NCBI RefSeq assembly: GCF_042652345.1
Contig: NZ_JBHSJJ010000001.1
Span: 620,001 to 684,000 of the forward strand
Direction of reading: 5' to 3'
Length of the DNA stretch: 64,000 bases
From: Negadavirga shengliensis
Lineage (GTDB): Bacteria; Bacteroidota; Bacteroidia; Cytophagales; Cyclobacteriaceae
In this document: piece by piece, positions 27,144-36,754 of the stretch
Position numbering within the stretch: position 1 is the first letter of the stretch
How the letters are laid out: each line of letters begins with the position of its first letter
Notes under the pieces: model-generated
The model's database searches: none
The model's input: the letters and a program-made list of their open reading frames with translations, nothing else
Told to the model about the DNA's origin: nothing
Position numbers and translations under genes: made by a program

Positions 27144-29075
27144 TTACCAGCCGCCTCCGCCGCCTCCACCTCCCCCGCCACCGGAACGACCTCCGCCCCC
27201 GCTTCCGGATTTTGACCCCGGTGGGTTTGCGGAATTACTCAGTGCTGAGCCAAATGATTGTCCGAGATCTTGGGAAAAAGCACCCAAAGAAGCCACTTCA
27301 AAAGCTCTCCCGGAGTACCAGGATGGTAGATATCGGTCCCTACTGTCTTCCTGACCATACAACATGGCAAGGCGGTATTCCAACCCTTTTCCCCATGCCG
27401 TCCCTACCCCCAATGCAATGGCATGAGGCAGGTACTTTTCAAATATCTCCGGCGTCATCCCCGGCGGGTTATATTGCTGTATAAGCGGTTTTTCCGCAGC
27501 GTTAAGGTACATCCTAAATCCCTCTATCGCGTCCATCGCTTCCCGGCCCTTTTTCGTGGGTGCCTTTAACAGATAATAAAAAACCACATTAACCAGGCCC
27601 AGCAAGATCACAAGGGACAAAAAGAGATAGGGCAATTTTATATTAAAAGAATAAACAACAAAACCGACAAATGACAACAGGAAAATGGCTCCAAAAATCG
27701 CTATTGCAATTGTTTTTGTCTGAATAAATCCTGTGTCCAGGTATTCCAACAAGGTGACAAATACGCGCTGTAGATAAAGTATACAAACAAAGGCAAAGAA
27801 AAGACCTATGATAAGAAAGACTTTTTCTTCCTCGAAAAGCTGTTCAAAGGTTATGTTCAGGGCCAGCAGCAGACTGACCAGAGAAAGACCTATGCCTGGC
27901 AACAGCCATACATGGTTGTTTCTGAAATATTTTTTATTGTATCTTGATTTAAGATCTTGCTGAAGCACTGTTTGGGCGGCACTGATCTTTTGGTGTTCTT
28001 TCTTTTTCAGCTCCAGAACATTACTGTTGTGGGGAAACAATGCCGACAACATTTTGCTTTCTATCTCATCAGGCTGCACTTCTTCATGGGATAAACGCTG
28101 TAAAACATACCTACCCCTTTTTTCTTCAACGATCCTCAGCAACTGCTTGATGGCCATCTGAATGATGGCAGTTGAAAATACGGTAGCATCGAAACCCATT
28201 TTGAAAAGATACCGACAGGCTGGGGCGTCCATACCTTCCGGTGCCTCAAATCGAGGATAAATCCCTCCTTTGGCCGGGTCCCTTCCGACCTTTCTCCAAG
28301 CAAAACAATAATAGGTTAAAACCAACAAAAACCCTACGAGCAGCGTCATGACGTCCTGATTGTCGCTGAAAAACCTTTCCACCGCTTGTTTTTTGTCCGG
28401 TCTGGTCACGAGGCCTTTTTGCCAGCTTACCGCCACTGTGAGATATTCTTTCGGCTGGAGGCCCTTATTCATTGCTACATACACCAAATCATCTGCTTCC
28501 TGAGTGACTTCGCAATCACAGTCCGTGCTGCCTATCGGACCTGAATAGGCATCAATTTGCATCACTTCAGCTCCAGGTGGAAGTTTCACCCGGGTACTGG
28601 CATTTTGGATCACAAATGGCCATTCACCACCGATGGCGTTCCAATAAAGCTCATCAAAATCCTCAAAAAAGCCAATCTGATGATTGGTTTGGTACTTGAT
28701 TTCATAAACGTATATACCAGGCTCCAATAAAACCTGTTCGCTGCCAATACGGATCACCTTGTAATCACCCTGTCGAATTACCTCAAAAGGTTCGGGCTTT
28801 CCGCCTTTAGTTATTTCGACCACCTCAAAACCAACCCTCATCGTGTTATTGTACCTATCCCGGTAAACTACAGGGAAACTGCGAAAAATCCCATGCCGGA
28901 TGGATTCACCCAAGGCCTGGATTTCGATTGTTTCTGCCACATACAATGTTCCGTCCGGCTGAATTTCTACTCTGCTGTGATAATCGAGAATCTCTTCAGC
29001 TCCATAAATAAAAGTACAAACTGAAAAAATAGGTAAGAACAGAAAAAGAATGTGCCATGTGTTTTTCATCATCAT
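27144..29075 (-). CDS. DUF2207-domain membrane protein with glycine-rich C-terminus
   Basis: The 643-residue product has a signal peptide, an extracytoplasmic DUF2207-type beta domain (about 28-220: DYHSRVEIQPDGTLYVAETI, RHGIFRSFPVVYRDRYN), a membrane helix near 243-260, a cytoplasmic helical part, three to four further membrane helices (about 390-500), and a C-terminus made almost only of Gly and Ser ending in GW. This is the standard TPM-like/DUF2207 partner of LemA; the role is unknown but the pair is widely conserved. It starts one base after the lemA stop codon, so the two are translationally linked. Confidence 0.88.
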   Translation of the reverse strand: MMMKNTWHILFLFLPIFSVCTFIYGAEEILDYHSRVEIQPDGTLYVAETIEIQALGESIRHGIFRSFPVVYRDRYNNTMRVGFEVVEITKGGKPEPFEVIRQGDYKVIRIGSEQVLLEPGIYVYEIKYQTNHQIGFFEDFDELYWNAIGGEWPFVIQNASTRVKLPPGAEVMQIDAYSGPIGSTDCDCEVTQEADDLVYVAMNKGLQPKEYLTVAVSWQKGLVTRPDKKQAVERFFSDNQDVMTLLVGFLLVLTYYCFAWRKVGRDPAKGGIYPRFEAPEGMDAPACRYLFKMGFDATVFSTAIIQMAIKQLLRIVEEKRGRYVLQRLSHEEVQPDEIESKMLSALFPHNSNVLELKKKEHQKISAAQTVLQQDLKSRYNKKYFRNNHVWLLPGIGLSLVSLLLALNITFEQLFEEEKVFLIIGLFFAFVCILYLQRVFVTLLEYLDTGFIQTKTIAIAIFGAIFLLSFVGFVVYSFNIKLPYLFLSLVILLGLVNVVFYYLLKAPTKKGREAMDAIEGFRMYLNAAEKPLIQQYNPPGMTPEIFEKYLPHAIALGVGTAWGKGLEYRLAMLYGQEDSRDRYLPSWYSGRAFEVASLGAFSQDLGQSFGSALSNSANPPGSKSGSGGGGRSGGGGGGGGGGGW

Positions 29076-29621
29076 CTACAGGTTAATCTCAGGGGCATGT
29101 CTGGCAGAGGCATCTGAAAGTTCAAAGAATGGGTATTTGGAATAAGAAAAAACACCTGCCACCACATTGGAGGGGAAGGATTCAATTTTCGTATTCAACT
29201 CGCGGACAGTACCGTTATAATACCTTCGGGCTTTCTGAAGGGTATCTTCTATTTCAGATAACTGCTTCTGCAACTTAAGGAAGTTGGTGTCTGCCCTCAG
29301 GTCCGGATAAGCCTCGGCCACCACCATCAATTTACGCAAGGTAATGGTCAAAGCTTGTTCCGTCTCAGCCTGCTCTTTGACAGAATGGGGCCTTATACTT
29401 TCGCTTCTGAGGCGGGTGATTTCTTCCAGAAGTTGCTTTTCATGCTGGGCATAGGCTTTAACGGTATCCACTAAATTGGGGACCAGATCAGCTCTCCTTT
29501 TTAACTGGACATCGATACCACTCCAGCCTTCTTTGGCCAGGTTTCTTAATCTCACCAAACGGTTATAAACAGCGGCCACATATAAGGCCAGAAAAATAAA
29601 CAAAATTAATACTACAGCCAT
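29076..29621 (-). CDS. LemA-family protein
   Basis: The 181-residue protein has an N-terminal membrane helix (about 2-18) followed by the LemA signature: NRLVRLRNLAKEGWSGIDVQ, LKRRADLVPNLVDTVKAYA, HEKQLLEEITRLRS, and the RRYYNGTVRELNTKIESFPS segment near the end. LemA proteins form a helical bundle outside the membrane; their function is not established. It is the first gene of the pair with the DUF2207 protein. Confidence 0.93.
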   Translation of the reverse strand: MAVVLILFIFLALYVAAVYNRLVRLRNLAKEGWSGIDVQLKRRADLVPNLVDTVKAYAQHEKQLLEEITRLRSESIRPHSVKEQAETEQALTITLRKLMVVAEAYPDLRADTNFLKLQKQLSEIEDTLQKARRYYNGTVRELNTKIESFPSNVVAGVFSYSKYPFFELSDASARHAPEINL

Positions 29622-30093
29622 AATGCACTATTGAAGTCCCCTATATCTCCAACTAAAATACATAATTTTAACGTCAGTCGGAGTATGAACGTTAAAAAAA
29701 GCCGTCTATCGTCACTGCAAGACTTAACATTTAAAAAATGTACCAATCAGGATGACGGTTTCCTCTATGCGCAGCCGGTATGGCTGTCCAAAACCGCCAA
29801 AACCAGTGTTTTTCAACCAGCTGAATAACCGTGCATTGTACAACACGTCATCGGTAGGAGGTTACCACCGCCAAACCGGTAAAGCAGGCTCTTCCTGGAG
29901 GTTATCGTCATGGGATAGACTAGGGATGTCTATGGCATAAGGACAGGTAGCTGCTTTCTATTATCTTTTTACTCTGCTGTTCTTTTTGTTCCCCATAAGC
30001 TTTGCTATCCGGGACAGGCTTTGACCCTTTTTGGGGATTGGTGGGCTGGAAAAGGGTGCGGCAGTCTCTTTTCGTAAACGGATGACAGGGTTT
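29622..30093. other. Intergenic region with possible outer-membrane protein remnant
   Basis: Reading the minus strand from about 29957 to 29724 gives a frame with one internal stop that ends DVLYNARLFSWLKNTG, FGQPYRLRIEETVILIGTFF and TAA. The closing part looks like the last strands of an outer-membrane barrel protein ending in an aromatic residue near the C-terminus. The rest holds nothing I recognise. I treat this as a weak relic call. Confidence 0.3.
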
Positions 30094-31116
30094 TTACATC
30101 ATGTATTTGAAACACCTGAGGATGCGGCTTTTTTGGGCTCTGGACTGAGGGATCCCTTTAAAAAACTGGTACCTGATGGATATTTCATGTGCGCCGTGGG
30201 TCTGCATTCCCAAACTCGAAATCATATAATCAAAACTGTAACCGACCATCAGCCCTCCCTCGGTACTTATGCCGATCAATGCAATAACAGAATCCCTGTT
30301 GGGCAACTCAGCCACACCCGGGATACCCCTAAAACCCAGTCCTACCAGCATGCTCCTGTAGATAATCTGGCCGCTGAGATCCAGTTGCCGGAAGGGGCCC
30401 TGTTGTTTATAATTGCCAGCAAAAAAAACCAGATCCGGGCCGTCTTCTTCAAAGACTGTTCTTGCAGCATTCAGAGGAATAGCATAGCCGCCATGAAAAT
30501 TGTACTTAACGGGCAACCGGTCTCCGAAGTGTGGGGTATAAAAGCTCAAATGGGGCCGGTTAAGATGATAGGCACTGCCCCCAATCCAATGGTGTTCTCC
30601 AGTCAGCAGCATCCCGAAACCCAGATCAAGATAACTATAAGGTTCAAAATCCGGGACGTCATCCCTGGTGACGGGTGAAATTGTCCTCGAAAAAACATCA
30701 ATCTGGTCGCTCAAAAGCAAATGGTCCATGGCCGCATGTCTTCGCACGACAGCGGCCTGACCTCCAAACCGCAGTTGTGCATCCTCAGTCAGCTGGAGGT
30801 TATAAGCATAAAATGCCGATAAGTCCGTAAGGCTGATACGGAGATTGGATTCCTGAAAAGAATTTAGAGATAACCCAAAGCCGCTTTTCCTGTCAAAACT
30901 GTAATGATCCATATAGGCAGAAAATGCCTGAAAATCATAATCAAGCCCCGGCCACTGCTTACGGTAGTTAGCTCCCATCCGGGTCAACTCCGTTACTCCT
31001 GTCATGGCCGGATTCAGTTGAAGGGGTGCTGCGTAAAACTGGGAATATTGCATATCCTGTCCTTTCACCCAGGGAGGGATTATGAACAACAGCCATATGA
31101 ACAACCTTACCCCCAT
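30094..31116 (-). CDS. PorP/SprF-family outer-membrane protein of type IX secretion
   Basis: The 340-residue product has a signal peptide and the family start QDMQYSQFYAAPLQLNPAMT, followed by repeated beta-strand segments (GANYRKQWPGLDYDFQAFSA, KSGFGLSLNSFQE) and SFDYMISSLGMQTHGAHEIS near the end. PorP/SprF proteins are barrels that attach or help export large type B sorted adhesins through the type IX system. The gene lies one base after the adhesin gene, the usual pairing, so it is probably dedicated to that substrate. Confidence 0.92.
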   Translation of the reverse strand: MGVRLFIWLLFIIPPWVKGQDMQYSQFYAAPLQLNPAMTGVTELTRMGANYRKQWPGLDYDFQAFSAYMDHYSFDRKSGFGLSLNSFQESNLRISLTDLSAFYAYNLQLTEDAQLRFGGQAAVVRRHAAMDHLLLSDQIDVFSRTISPVTRDDVPDFEPYSYLDLGFGMLLTGEHHWIGGSAYHLNRPHLSFYTPHFGDRLPVKYNFHGGYAIPLNAARTVFEEDGPDLVFFAGNYKQQGPFRQLDLSGQIIYRSMLVGLGFRGIPGVAELPNRDSVIALIGISTEGGLMVGYSFDYMISSLGMQTHGAHEISIRYQFFKGIPQSRAQKSRILRCFKYMM

Positions 31117-31117
31117 A

Positions 31118-34100
31118 TCATCTGATTAATAGGAATACCCCGGTCTTTTCTTTAACCCGGCCATCCGGGGTTTCGTAAACCAATTTATATACATAGTTTC
31201 CAGCAGGTACTTCTTGGCCTTTCAAGGTGCCGTCCCACCCCTTTTCCTGCCAATCAAGCGTATGATAAATGGTTTCACCCCATTTGTTATATATCCAAAA
31301 TTCGAGGGAAGTAAAATAACGGAAAGAGGGAAAGAAAAAATCATTGATTCCATCTCCATTCGGAGTAAACGCATTGGGCATCACGATAAAGGATTCCTCG
31401 ATCAAAATTTCCTGAATACTACTTGCTGTGCATCCATACTGGTCAGTGACCGTAAGAGAGACCGGATAGGTCCCTCCCTGCTGGTAGGTGTGCCTGGGAT
31501 CTTTCCCGCTGCCCAGATTACCGTCTCCGAAATCCCAGAGATACGTTTCTATCTCCCCCGTTCCTTCGGCTAGGAAACTGATTTCATAATTGACCAAGTT
31601 GGATTGGTAGGTATCATAAGACGCCGATAAGTAATCAAACCCTGCTTGCAGGAAATTGGGAAGTACCTCCACACTTTCTATAGCCAAACATCCCTCGGAA
31701 TCAACCACGGATACCTGATAGTTGCCAGGGTCGCCTGTAACCATTACCATACCGTCTTGCTCGACGGTGCCGCCGTCCCAAACGATCTGATAAGGTGATG
31801 CTCCGCCATTGACCAAAAGATAGAAGGTATTGGTCATTGTCTTGTTGTCGCAGGAAACTTCGATAGAACTTGTAACATACACTTCCAGCGGATCTTTTTT
31901 TGCTAAATCAAAGTTTTCTGACACCATGCAGCCTTGTGAATCGGTGACCTGTACCCGGTATTCTCCCCCGGGCAGATTTTCCAGCACCGGACCGTTGGCA
32001 CCGTGATCCCACATGTAGGAGTAGGGCGGGAGCCCGCCATGAGCAACAATCTCCAATTTTCCGCTATTGGGTTCTAAGCAGTCGGTTGACTCTGTTACCG
32101 TTGAGCTCAATGTAAAAGGGGCCGGTTCAGTAATCACCATAGATGTTTCCGCATAGCAACCGTTGGTGTCGTCCAACTTCAGTATATATTCTCCGGCTCC
32201 CAATCCGTCTATGGTAAAATCCCTGTTAACCTGATAATCCACCAATCGCGTCTGCCGCTTATTGCCGTTTTCATCTACGGTGGATAACGATGCTCTGATG
32301 GGTAGACTGCCCCCGAGGGCCTGAAAAACAATCCTACCGTCCTCGGCTCCATGACAACCTAGACTAATCTGGGTTTTGTTCTCATCCAGATCAATGAGCA
32401 AAAGAGGCGGCTGTTCCACCTCAACTGAAGCAACAGAAACACAGCCTTCGCTATCCGTTACAGTGACCGTATAAATACCCGCCTTGAGACCGTCCAAACT
32501 TCGGGAAGTGGATGCTTTCTCATCGTCCCACAAAAAGCGGTAAGGGGGTACTCCCCCTTCTACCAAAGCATATACGGATCCATCTGCTGCCCCGTGACAG
32601 GACACATTTGCACCTTTATAATTGGAGGTAACTGTGGGAATAGCCACCATAGATTTATGGGTTATGGTGAAGGGTTTAAAGCAACTGTTTTCCCTGGAAA
32701 GAACCGCATAATACGTTACAGTGCCTTCTTCTATGGGTATTGGGGTGGTCTGGGTAAATTCCTGTGTTTGAAAAGTAACCGGAAACCCGTTGAAAAACCG
32801 GGTGCCTTTTGGAAACAGGTCCTCAATTTCAGAAACCGGAAACGCTTCTCTATCATAATTGCAGTAGGCCAGTTCAAGTAGAGGAGGGGTCTGGGAACAG
32901 CCTTGTCCTGTCATGCCACCCGCATCCAGCTCCAGTACAATGGGATCTGTGATCGGGCTGCTGTTACACCCGCCCTCATTTTGATAGCCCTGTATCAGTT
33001 CCAAACCCGAAAAGGGAATGCCCGAAATCGCATTGACACCACTGACTTTACCACTTATGGGCACCTTTGTCTCGCAGCTAAAACCGGCAAAAGCCGAACA
33101 GTCCTCTACCGCCTCCAGTGTATATCTTAAAATACCCAATACGTCTTCCGGATCATCCGGCACGGGAAGATCGCCGATCTCCCACACCAGAGCACCCCCG
33201 GTGCCTAAATCCTCATCATAATAAGGGGATACAGCGCCGGAAGGCTGAAAAAAAACCTCGCCTATTGCGGAAACGAATTTTGCCGCTATAGGAATCGGGA
33301 TAACGATCTTGCCATCGGTAATGCCTCCCTGCCCCTTGTTTCTTACTTCCAATTCAAATTCCATCGCCTGTCCCGGCTGGATGATATATCCCGCTAAAGT
33401 TTCATCGTGCTGACTGACCAGTTTATTGATACCCTCTATATGGGGTCTGTCCGCATCGATGGCAAAAGTGATATTGAAAATCACATAAGTATCAATGGTG
33501 GCGCCGTAACGGAACCGGGTGGAACTTTGGCCGTTGCCAATGGTACTGTTATCCGGGTTAGGTACTTCAAAAACAGCGATATCCATACCTGTGTTGTTTT
33601 CCAATTTAGGGTTTCGTGGGTGATCTCCCGTCGTGATGGTAGCGTTGAAAAAATTGTTCGGCTCGTTGTTTTCATGATTTAGCCGCAAAAAATCATTGCT
33701 GTTTACGCCTCTTTCTATTTCAAAATAATCCCCAATACCCCCTCTGTCACCTTCACCTGCCATTATTCCCATTTTTACATTGACCTGTCCGGATTCAACT
33801 GCGGCAAAACCCTCAAGATCAAGCAAATAATCTGTACCCAAAAAAGATGCGACATAGGCATAGCCATCAAACACCACCACATCACGCTGTTTCATCAAAT
33901 GATTTTCATAGACAACAACCATACCCCAACCTCCATAATAACCTACAGGTCCACCTTCCCCTTCCAAGAGGGCGAGATCCGCCACGGTGTATTCTCCCTC
34001 TCCGCATTCCCTGACATAGTCGGTTATTTCCATATACCCTACAAACATACCATCCTCCTCTTCCATGCTTTGCGGATACCAGATTTCATTCGGATGCGCT

Positions 34101-34588
34101 CTCAACTGGATATAATCTGCTTTTCCTGGACCTTTTATCTTGACTTCGCGCTTGTCAAGTGTTTTTGTTTTGTCGTTTTTGGTTACCTCAAAAGTCATCC
34201 CGGGAGAAGACCTGCCCGTCCAATAAAGACCTGCAAACAGGATATGGGTGCATTCATGGGAAGCATCGTTCTCCCCGGAAAATAGCAGCGTGGCTGAAGA
34301 GGAATTAAATGTTTCCCCATCATCATCAACATCCACATAAATCATGGGCATGTTGTTTTGAAGGAACAGACTGTAATCTTCCAAAGTCAGGCTGGTGTTG
34401 CCAACCATGGCAAAGTCCCCATTGATATGATAAATTTTTTTGTCCGGAGAATTCGCCGGGGTCTTGGGTTGAAATGATTTTTTTACCTGGGCTTGGTTAT
34501 CATGGTGAATACCCGCAATCACCAGCACCACCATCACCAGGGATTTAAAAATAAATCGGTCAAAATAATATGTAAAGTAAAGCTTCAC
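31118..34588 (-). CDS. Large surface adhesin with gliding-associated type B sorting domain
   Basis: The 1156-residue product has a signal peptide, an N-terminal domain of unknown type (to about 500; TLLFSGENDASHECTHILFA near the start), several SprB-like repeats (VSCHGAADGSVYALVEGGVP, LGCHGAEDGRIVFQALGGSL), a PKD domain (YLWDFGDGNLGSGKDPRHTY) and a C-terminal gliding-motility/CHU_C domain (PNAFTPNGDGINDFF ... IYNKWGETIYHT ... AGNYVYKLVY). It should be exported by the type IX system and attached by the PorP/SprF-like partner encoded next. Roles in adhesion or gliding are likely. Confidence 0.9.
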   Translation of the reverse strand: MKLYFTYYFDRFIFKSLVMVVLVIAGIHHDNQAQVKKSFQPKTPANSPDKKIYHINGDFAMVGNTSLTLEDYSLFLQNNMPMIYVDVDDDGETFNSSSATLLFSGENDASHECTHILFAGLYWTGRSSPGMTFEVTKNDKTKTLDKREVKIKGPGKADYIQLRAHPNEIWYPQSMEEEDGMFVGYMEITDYVRECGEGEYTVADLALLEGEGGPVGYYGGWGMVVVYENHLMKQRDVVVFDGYAYVASFLGTDYLLDLEGFAAVESGQVNVKMGIMAGEGDRGGIGDYFEIERGVNSNDFLRLNHENNEPNNFFNATITTGDHPRNPKLENNTGMDIAVFEVPNPDNSTIGNGQSSTRFRYGATIDTYVIFNITFAIDADRPHIEGINKLVSQHDETLAGYIIQPGQAMEFELEVRNKGQGGITDGKIVIPIPIAAKFVSAIGEVFFQPSGAVSPYYDEDLGTGGALVWEIGDLPVPDDPEDVLGILRYTLEAVEDCSAFAGFSCETKVPISGKVSGVNAISGIPFSGLELIQGYQNEGGCNSSPITDPIVLELDAGGMTGQGCSQTPPLLELAYCNYDREAFPVSEIEDLFPKGTRFFNGFPVTFQTQEFTQTTPIPIEEGTVTYYAVLSRENSCFKPFTITHKSMVAIPTVTSNYKGANVSCHGAADGSVYALVEGGVPPYRFLWDDEKASTSRSLDGLKAGIYTVTVTDSEGCVSVASVEVEQPPLLLIDLDENKTQISLGCHGAEDGRIVFQALGGSLPIRASLSTVDENGNKRQTRLVDYQVNRDFTIDGLGAGEYILKLDDTNGCYAETSMVITEPAPFTLSSTVTESTDCLEPNSGKLEIVAHGGLPPYSYMWDHGANGPVLENLPGGEYRVQVTDSQGCMVSENFDLAKKDPLEVYVTSSIEVSCDNKTMTNTFYLLVNGGASPYQIVWDGGTVEQDGMVMVTGDPGNYQVSVVDSEGCLAIESVEVLPNFLQAGFDYLSASYDTYQSNLVNYEISFLAEGTGEIETYLWDFGDGNLGSGKDPRHTYQQGGTYPVSLTVTDQYGCTASSIQEILIEESFIVMPNAFTPNGDGINDFFFPSFRYFTSLEFWIYNKWGETIYHTLDWQEKGWDGTLKGQEVPAGNYVYKLVYETPDGRVKEKTGVFLLIR

Positions 34589-34771
34589 ATCATAGCCAGG
34601 TTATTTATCCATTATACTGATAAATAACGGGTTAGTTGTGTAAAGTGGTTAAAAAATTTTCATCTACCTGTCAGCGAAAGTTGGGTATAAAAAAGTTACC
34701 AACGCCCATTGGGTATTGGAGAAGTTGCCGGGGAACATCACCAAATCAGGAAATGTATTCTATGTCAGAAA

Positions 34772-35890
34772 TTATTCCTTAAAAATTTCTCTCAATTTTT
34801 CCTTTGGCAAAGCCTTAACCGTATGGCCATCACTCCCGGACATATCATCAGCGGCAATAAGGGAATTGATAATGGCTTCTTCTGTAGCTTCTATGGTCGC
34901 TAAAAACAAAGCGGACACATCATCATTATGAAGGAAACCGGTGATCGGCACATTAGCTTTGGACTTATCAAAAGGAACCCTCACCTCCTCGGCAGTACTG
35001 AAGGCAATGACATAATCCCCGCTTCCATTGGAAGCAATTCCACCCGTCCGGGCCAATCCCATCATAGCCCTTTTTGCCACTCTTTCGAGGTTTCTATGAT
35101 CCAGTGGCGCATCGGTGGCCACAACAACCATACAGGATCCATCGGCGGATTCCAGTTGGTTTTTGAAACTGTACTGGTCCAACAGCTCGCCCACTGGCAC
35201 ACCGCCTATCTGCAAAACCCCGCCAAAGTTGGTCTGCACCAGCACCCCCACCGTATAATTTCCCAGGGACGCCGGTAATCTGCGGGACGCCGTCCCTATG
35301 CCCCCTTTGAATCCAAAGCAAACCGTGCCGGTACCTGCTCCCACGTTCCCTTCTTCAACCGGCCCTTCGCTGACATTTTCGATGGCCGTCAGCACATGGG
35401 TCCTATCGATATGTCTGGCCCGAATGTCATTGAGATAACCATCATTGGTTTCACCGACTACAGCATTAACGGAACGTACCCCTTCATTGCCTTTCATGGC
35501 CAGGATATAATCCAGCACTCCCTCTATCCCGGCTGCCACGCTTAATGTATTGGTCAGGACGATTGGTGATTCCAAATTCCCCAGTTCTTGGATTTGGCTG
35601 CTTCCCACCAATTTTCCGAATCCGTTTCCTACATAAACAGCAGCGGGAATTTTATACTGAAAAATATTGTCGCTATGCGGCAGTATGGCCGTAACGCCCG
35701 TACGGATTCGGTCATCTTCAATCAAAGTGACATGACCTACTTTTACTCCCTGCACATCGGTAATGGCATTCAGCTCTCCCGGATCCATCACACCCAAAGA
35801 AATACCATAATCCCTGGCGCGTTCCTGGCCCCAGGTGTGCGTTGCCATCATCATGCATGTCAGAAAAAAAAGAGCGCCTCGGGGTGTCAT
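34772..35890 (-). CDS. Exported P1-family (DmpA-type) self-processing aminopeptidase
   Basis: The 372-residue product has a signal peptide ending near THTWGQ and the DmpA/BapA N-terminal nucleophile fold: NAITDVQGVKVGHVT, TAILPHS, GFGKLVGSSQIQELGNLESP, GAGTGTVCFGFKGGIGTASR. The predicted self-cleavage site is G289-S290 in SNGSGDYVIAFST, releasing Ser 290 as the nucleophile. Enzymes of this family remove N-terminal residues from peptides, including D-amino acids and beta-peptides. It lies 2 bp after the MazG-like gene on the same strand. Confidence 0.9.
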   Translation of the reverse strand: MTPRGALFFLTCMMMATHTWGQERARDYGISLGVMDPGELNAITDVQGVKVGHVTLIEDDRIRTGVTAILPHSDNIFQYKIPAAVYVGNGFGKLVGSSQIQELGNLESPIVLTNTLSVAAGIEGVLDYILAMKGNEGVRSVNAVVGETNDGYLNDIRARHIDRTHVLTAIENVSEGPVEEGNVGAGTGTVCFGFKGGIGTASRRLPASLGNYTVGVLVQTNFGGVLQIGGVPVGELLDQYSFKNQLESADGSCMVVVATDAPLDHRNLERVAKRAMMGLARTGGIASNGSGDYVIAFSTAEEVRVPFDKSKANVPITGFLHNDDVSALFLATIEATEEAIINSLIAADDMSGSDGHTVKALPKEKLREIFKE

Positions 35891-35892
35891 AC

Positions 35893-36363
35893 TCAGGGGT
35901 TTTCAAGGATGGTCTTTAAATCCGCCGGTGAATATTGGATGGACTTCAGCGTTTTGTTGTCTTCTTTCCGGTAAACCAAAAAGTTTTCCCCCTCTTTCAC
36001 ATAATAGCACTCCGTTCCCATTTTCTGGTAATGTTGGACCGTGGCCTCCGCTTCTTCCTCGCACTTGCATGCCTTGCTCATGTTGGACCGCTGGACTTCC
36101 TCGAATAATGAATTGAACTTTTCCCCTAATCCAAATTCCAATACGGCCCCGGACAATACATACTGTATATCACAAAGCGCATCTGCCACTTCTACCAAGT
36201 CTTTTTCCTGGATGGCTTTCTCCAATTCCTTTAGTTCTTCCGCAATAAGAGCCAGTCTTAACCTGCACCGTTTTTCGTCCGGAATAGAAGGGCTGGGCAG
36301 AATAGGGTGCTTGAAGGTCCGGTGAAACCGGGCAACGGCACTTAAACTCTGTGGATCTTTCAT
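35893..36363 (-). CDS. MazG-like all-alpha NTP pyrophosphohydrolase
   Basis: The 156-residue product has the metal-binding pattern of the all-alpha NTP-PPase group: LALIAEELKELEKAIQEKDL followed by VEVADALCDIQYVL, with the paired EExxE and ExxD acidic residues. The C-terminal half (about 100-156) is an extension without a known domain. It may clear non-canonical nucleotides. Its start codon ATGAAA coincides with the 3' edge of intergenic repeat unit C2, which therefore supplies its entire upstream region. Confidence 0.82.
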   Translation of the reverse strand: MKDPQSLSAVARFHRTFKHPILPSPSIPDEKRCRLRLALIAEELKELEKAIQEKDLVEVADALCDIQYVLSGAVLEFGLGEKFNSLFEEVQRSNMSKACKCEEEAEATVQHYQKMGTECYYVKEGENFLVYRKEDNKTLKSIQYSPADLKTILENP

Positions 36364-36525
36364 ATGTTTATTATTGTTCCTTAATTGTCATAACTTGTCC
36401 CGCACCTCAGGTCGGGATAGCCTGCCCCTGCCTGCCCCGAACTCGATTCGGGGAACTTGTTTCGGGGGAACCAAGCCTATTATAATCATCTCTGTGTGTG
36501 ACGTCATCGTCATGCTTGGTTTCAT
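36364..36525 (-). repeat. Dispersed intergenic repeat, unit C2
   Basis: A 162-bp unit on the minus strand: it starts ATGAAACCAAGCATGACG, has GAGATGATTATAAT, the CCCCGAATCGAGTTCGGGG hairpin, TATCCCGACCTGAGGTGCGG, and ends in AATAATAAACAT immediately before the ATGAAA start codon of the MazG-like gene at 36363. Confidence 0.8.
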
Positions 36526-36669
36526 GTGTTTATATTTTCTTTTCAATGGTCATAACTTATCCCGCACCTTAGGTCGGGATAGCTTACCTCGCATGTTCCC
36601 CCCCCCGATAGTTATCGGGGCTATCGGGGCACCCCAGTGTGTAATGTTACCGTCATGCTCGGTTTCCTA
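36526..36669 (-). repeat. Dispersed intergenic repeat, unit C1
   Basis: A 144-bp unit in tandem with C2. It carries the same CGAGCATGACGG and TATCCCGACCT...TGCGGGA blocks, has the GCCCCGATAGCCCCGATAAC palindrome in place of the other hairpin, as in unit B, and ends GACCATTGAAAAG then AAAATATAAACAC at the ATGAAA of C2. Confidence 0.78.
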
Positions 36670-36698
36670 TTTCGTAAACATATAAGTGAGGCCCAAAT

Positions 36699-36735
36699 AA
36701 AAAAAGAGGCTGCCTATAAAGCAAGCCTCTTTCTA
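36699..36735 (-). terminator. Rho-independent terminator of the lipoprotein gene at 36755
   Basis: On the minus strand AAAGAGGC pairs with GCCTCTTT across a 14-base loop and runs into a T stretch. It lies 20 bp beyond the stop codon. Confidence 0.7.
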
Positions 36736-36754
36736 ACAAAAATAGGGCAAAAAA

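Noticed and set aside
8448..36669. Tandem repeat units considered as a CRISPR array
   Set aside because: At most two units lie together, they are about 160 bp long, and there are no short spacers or cas genes.
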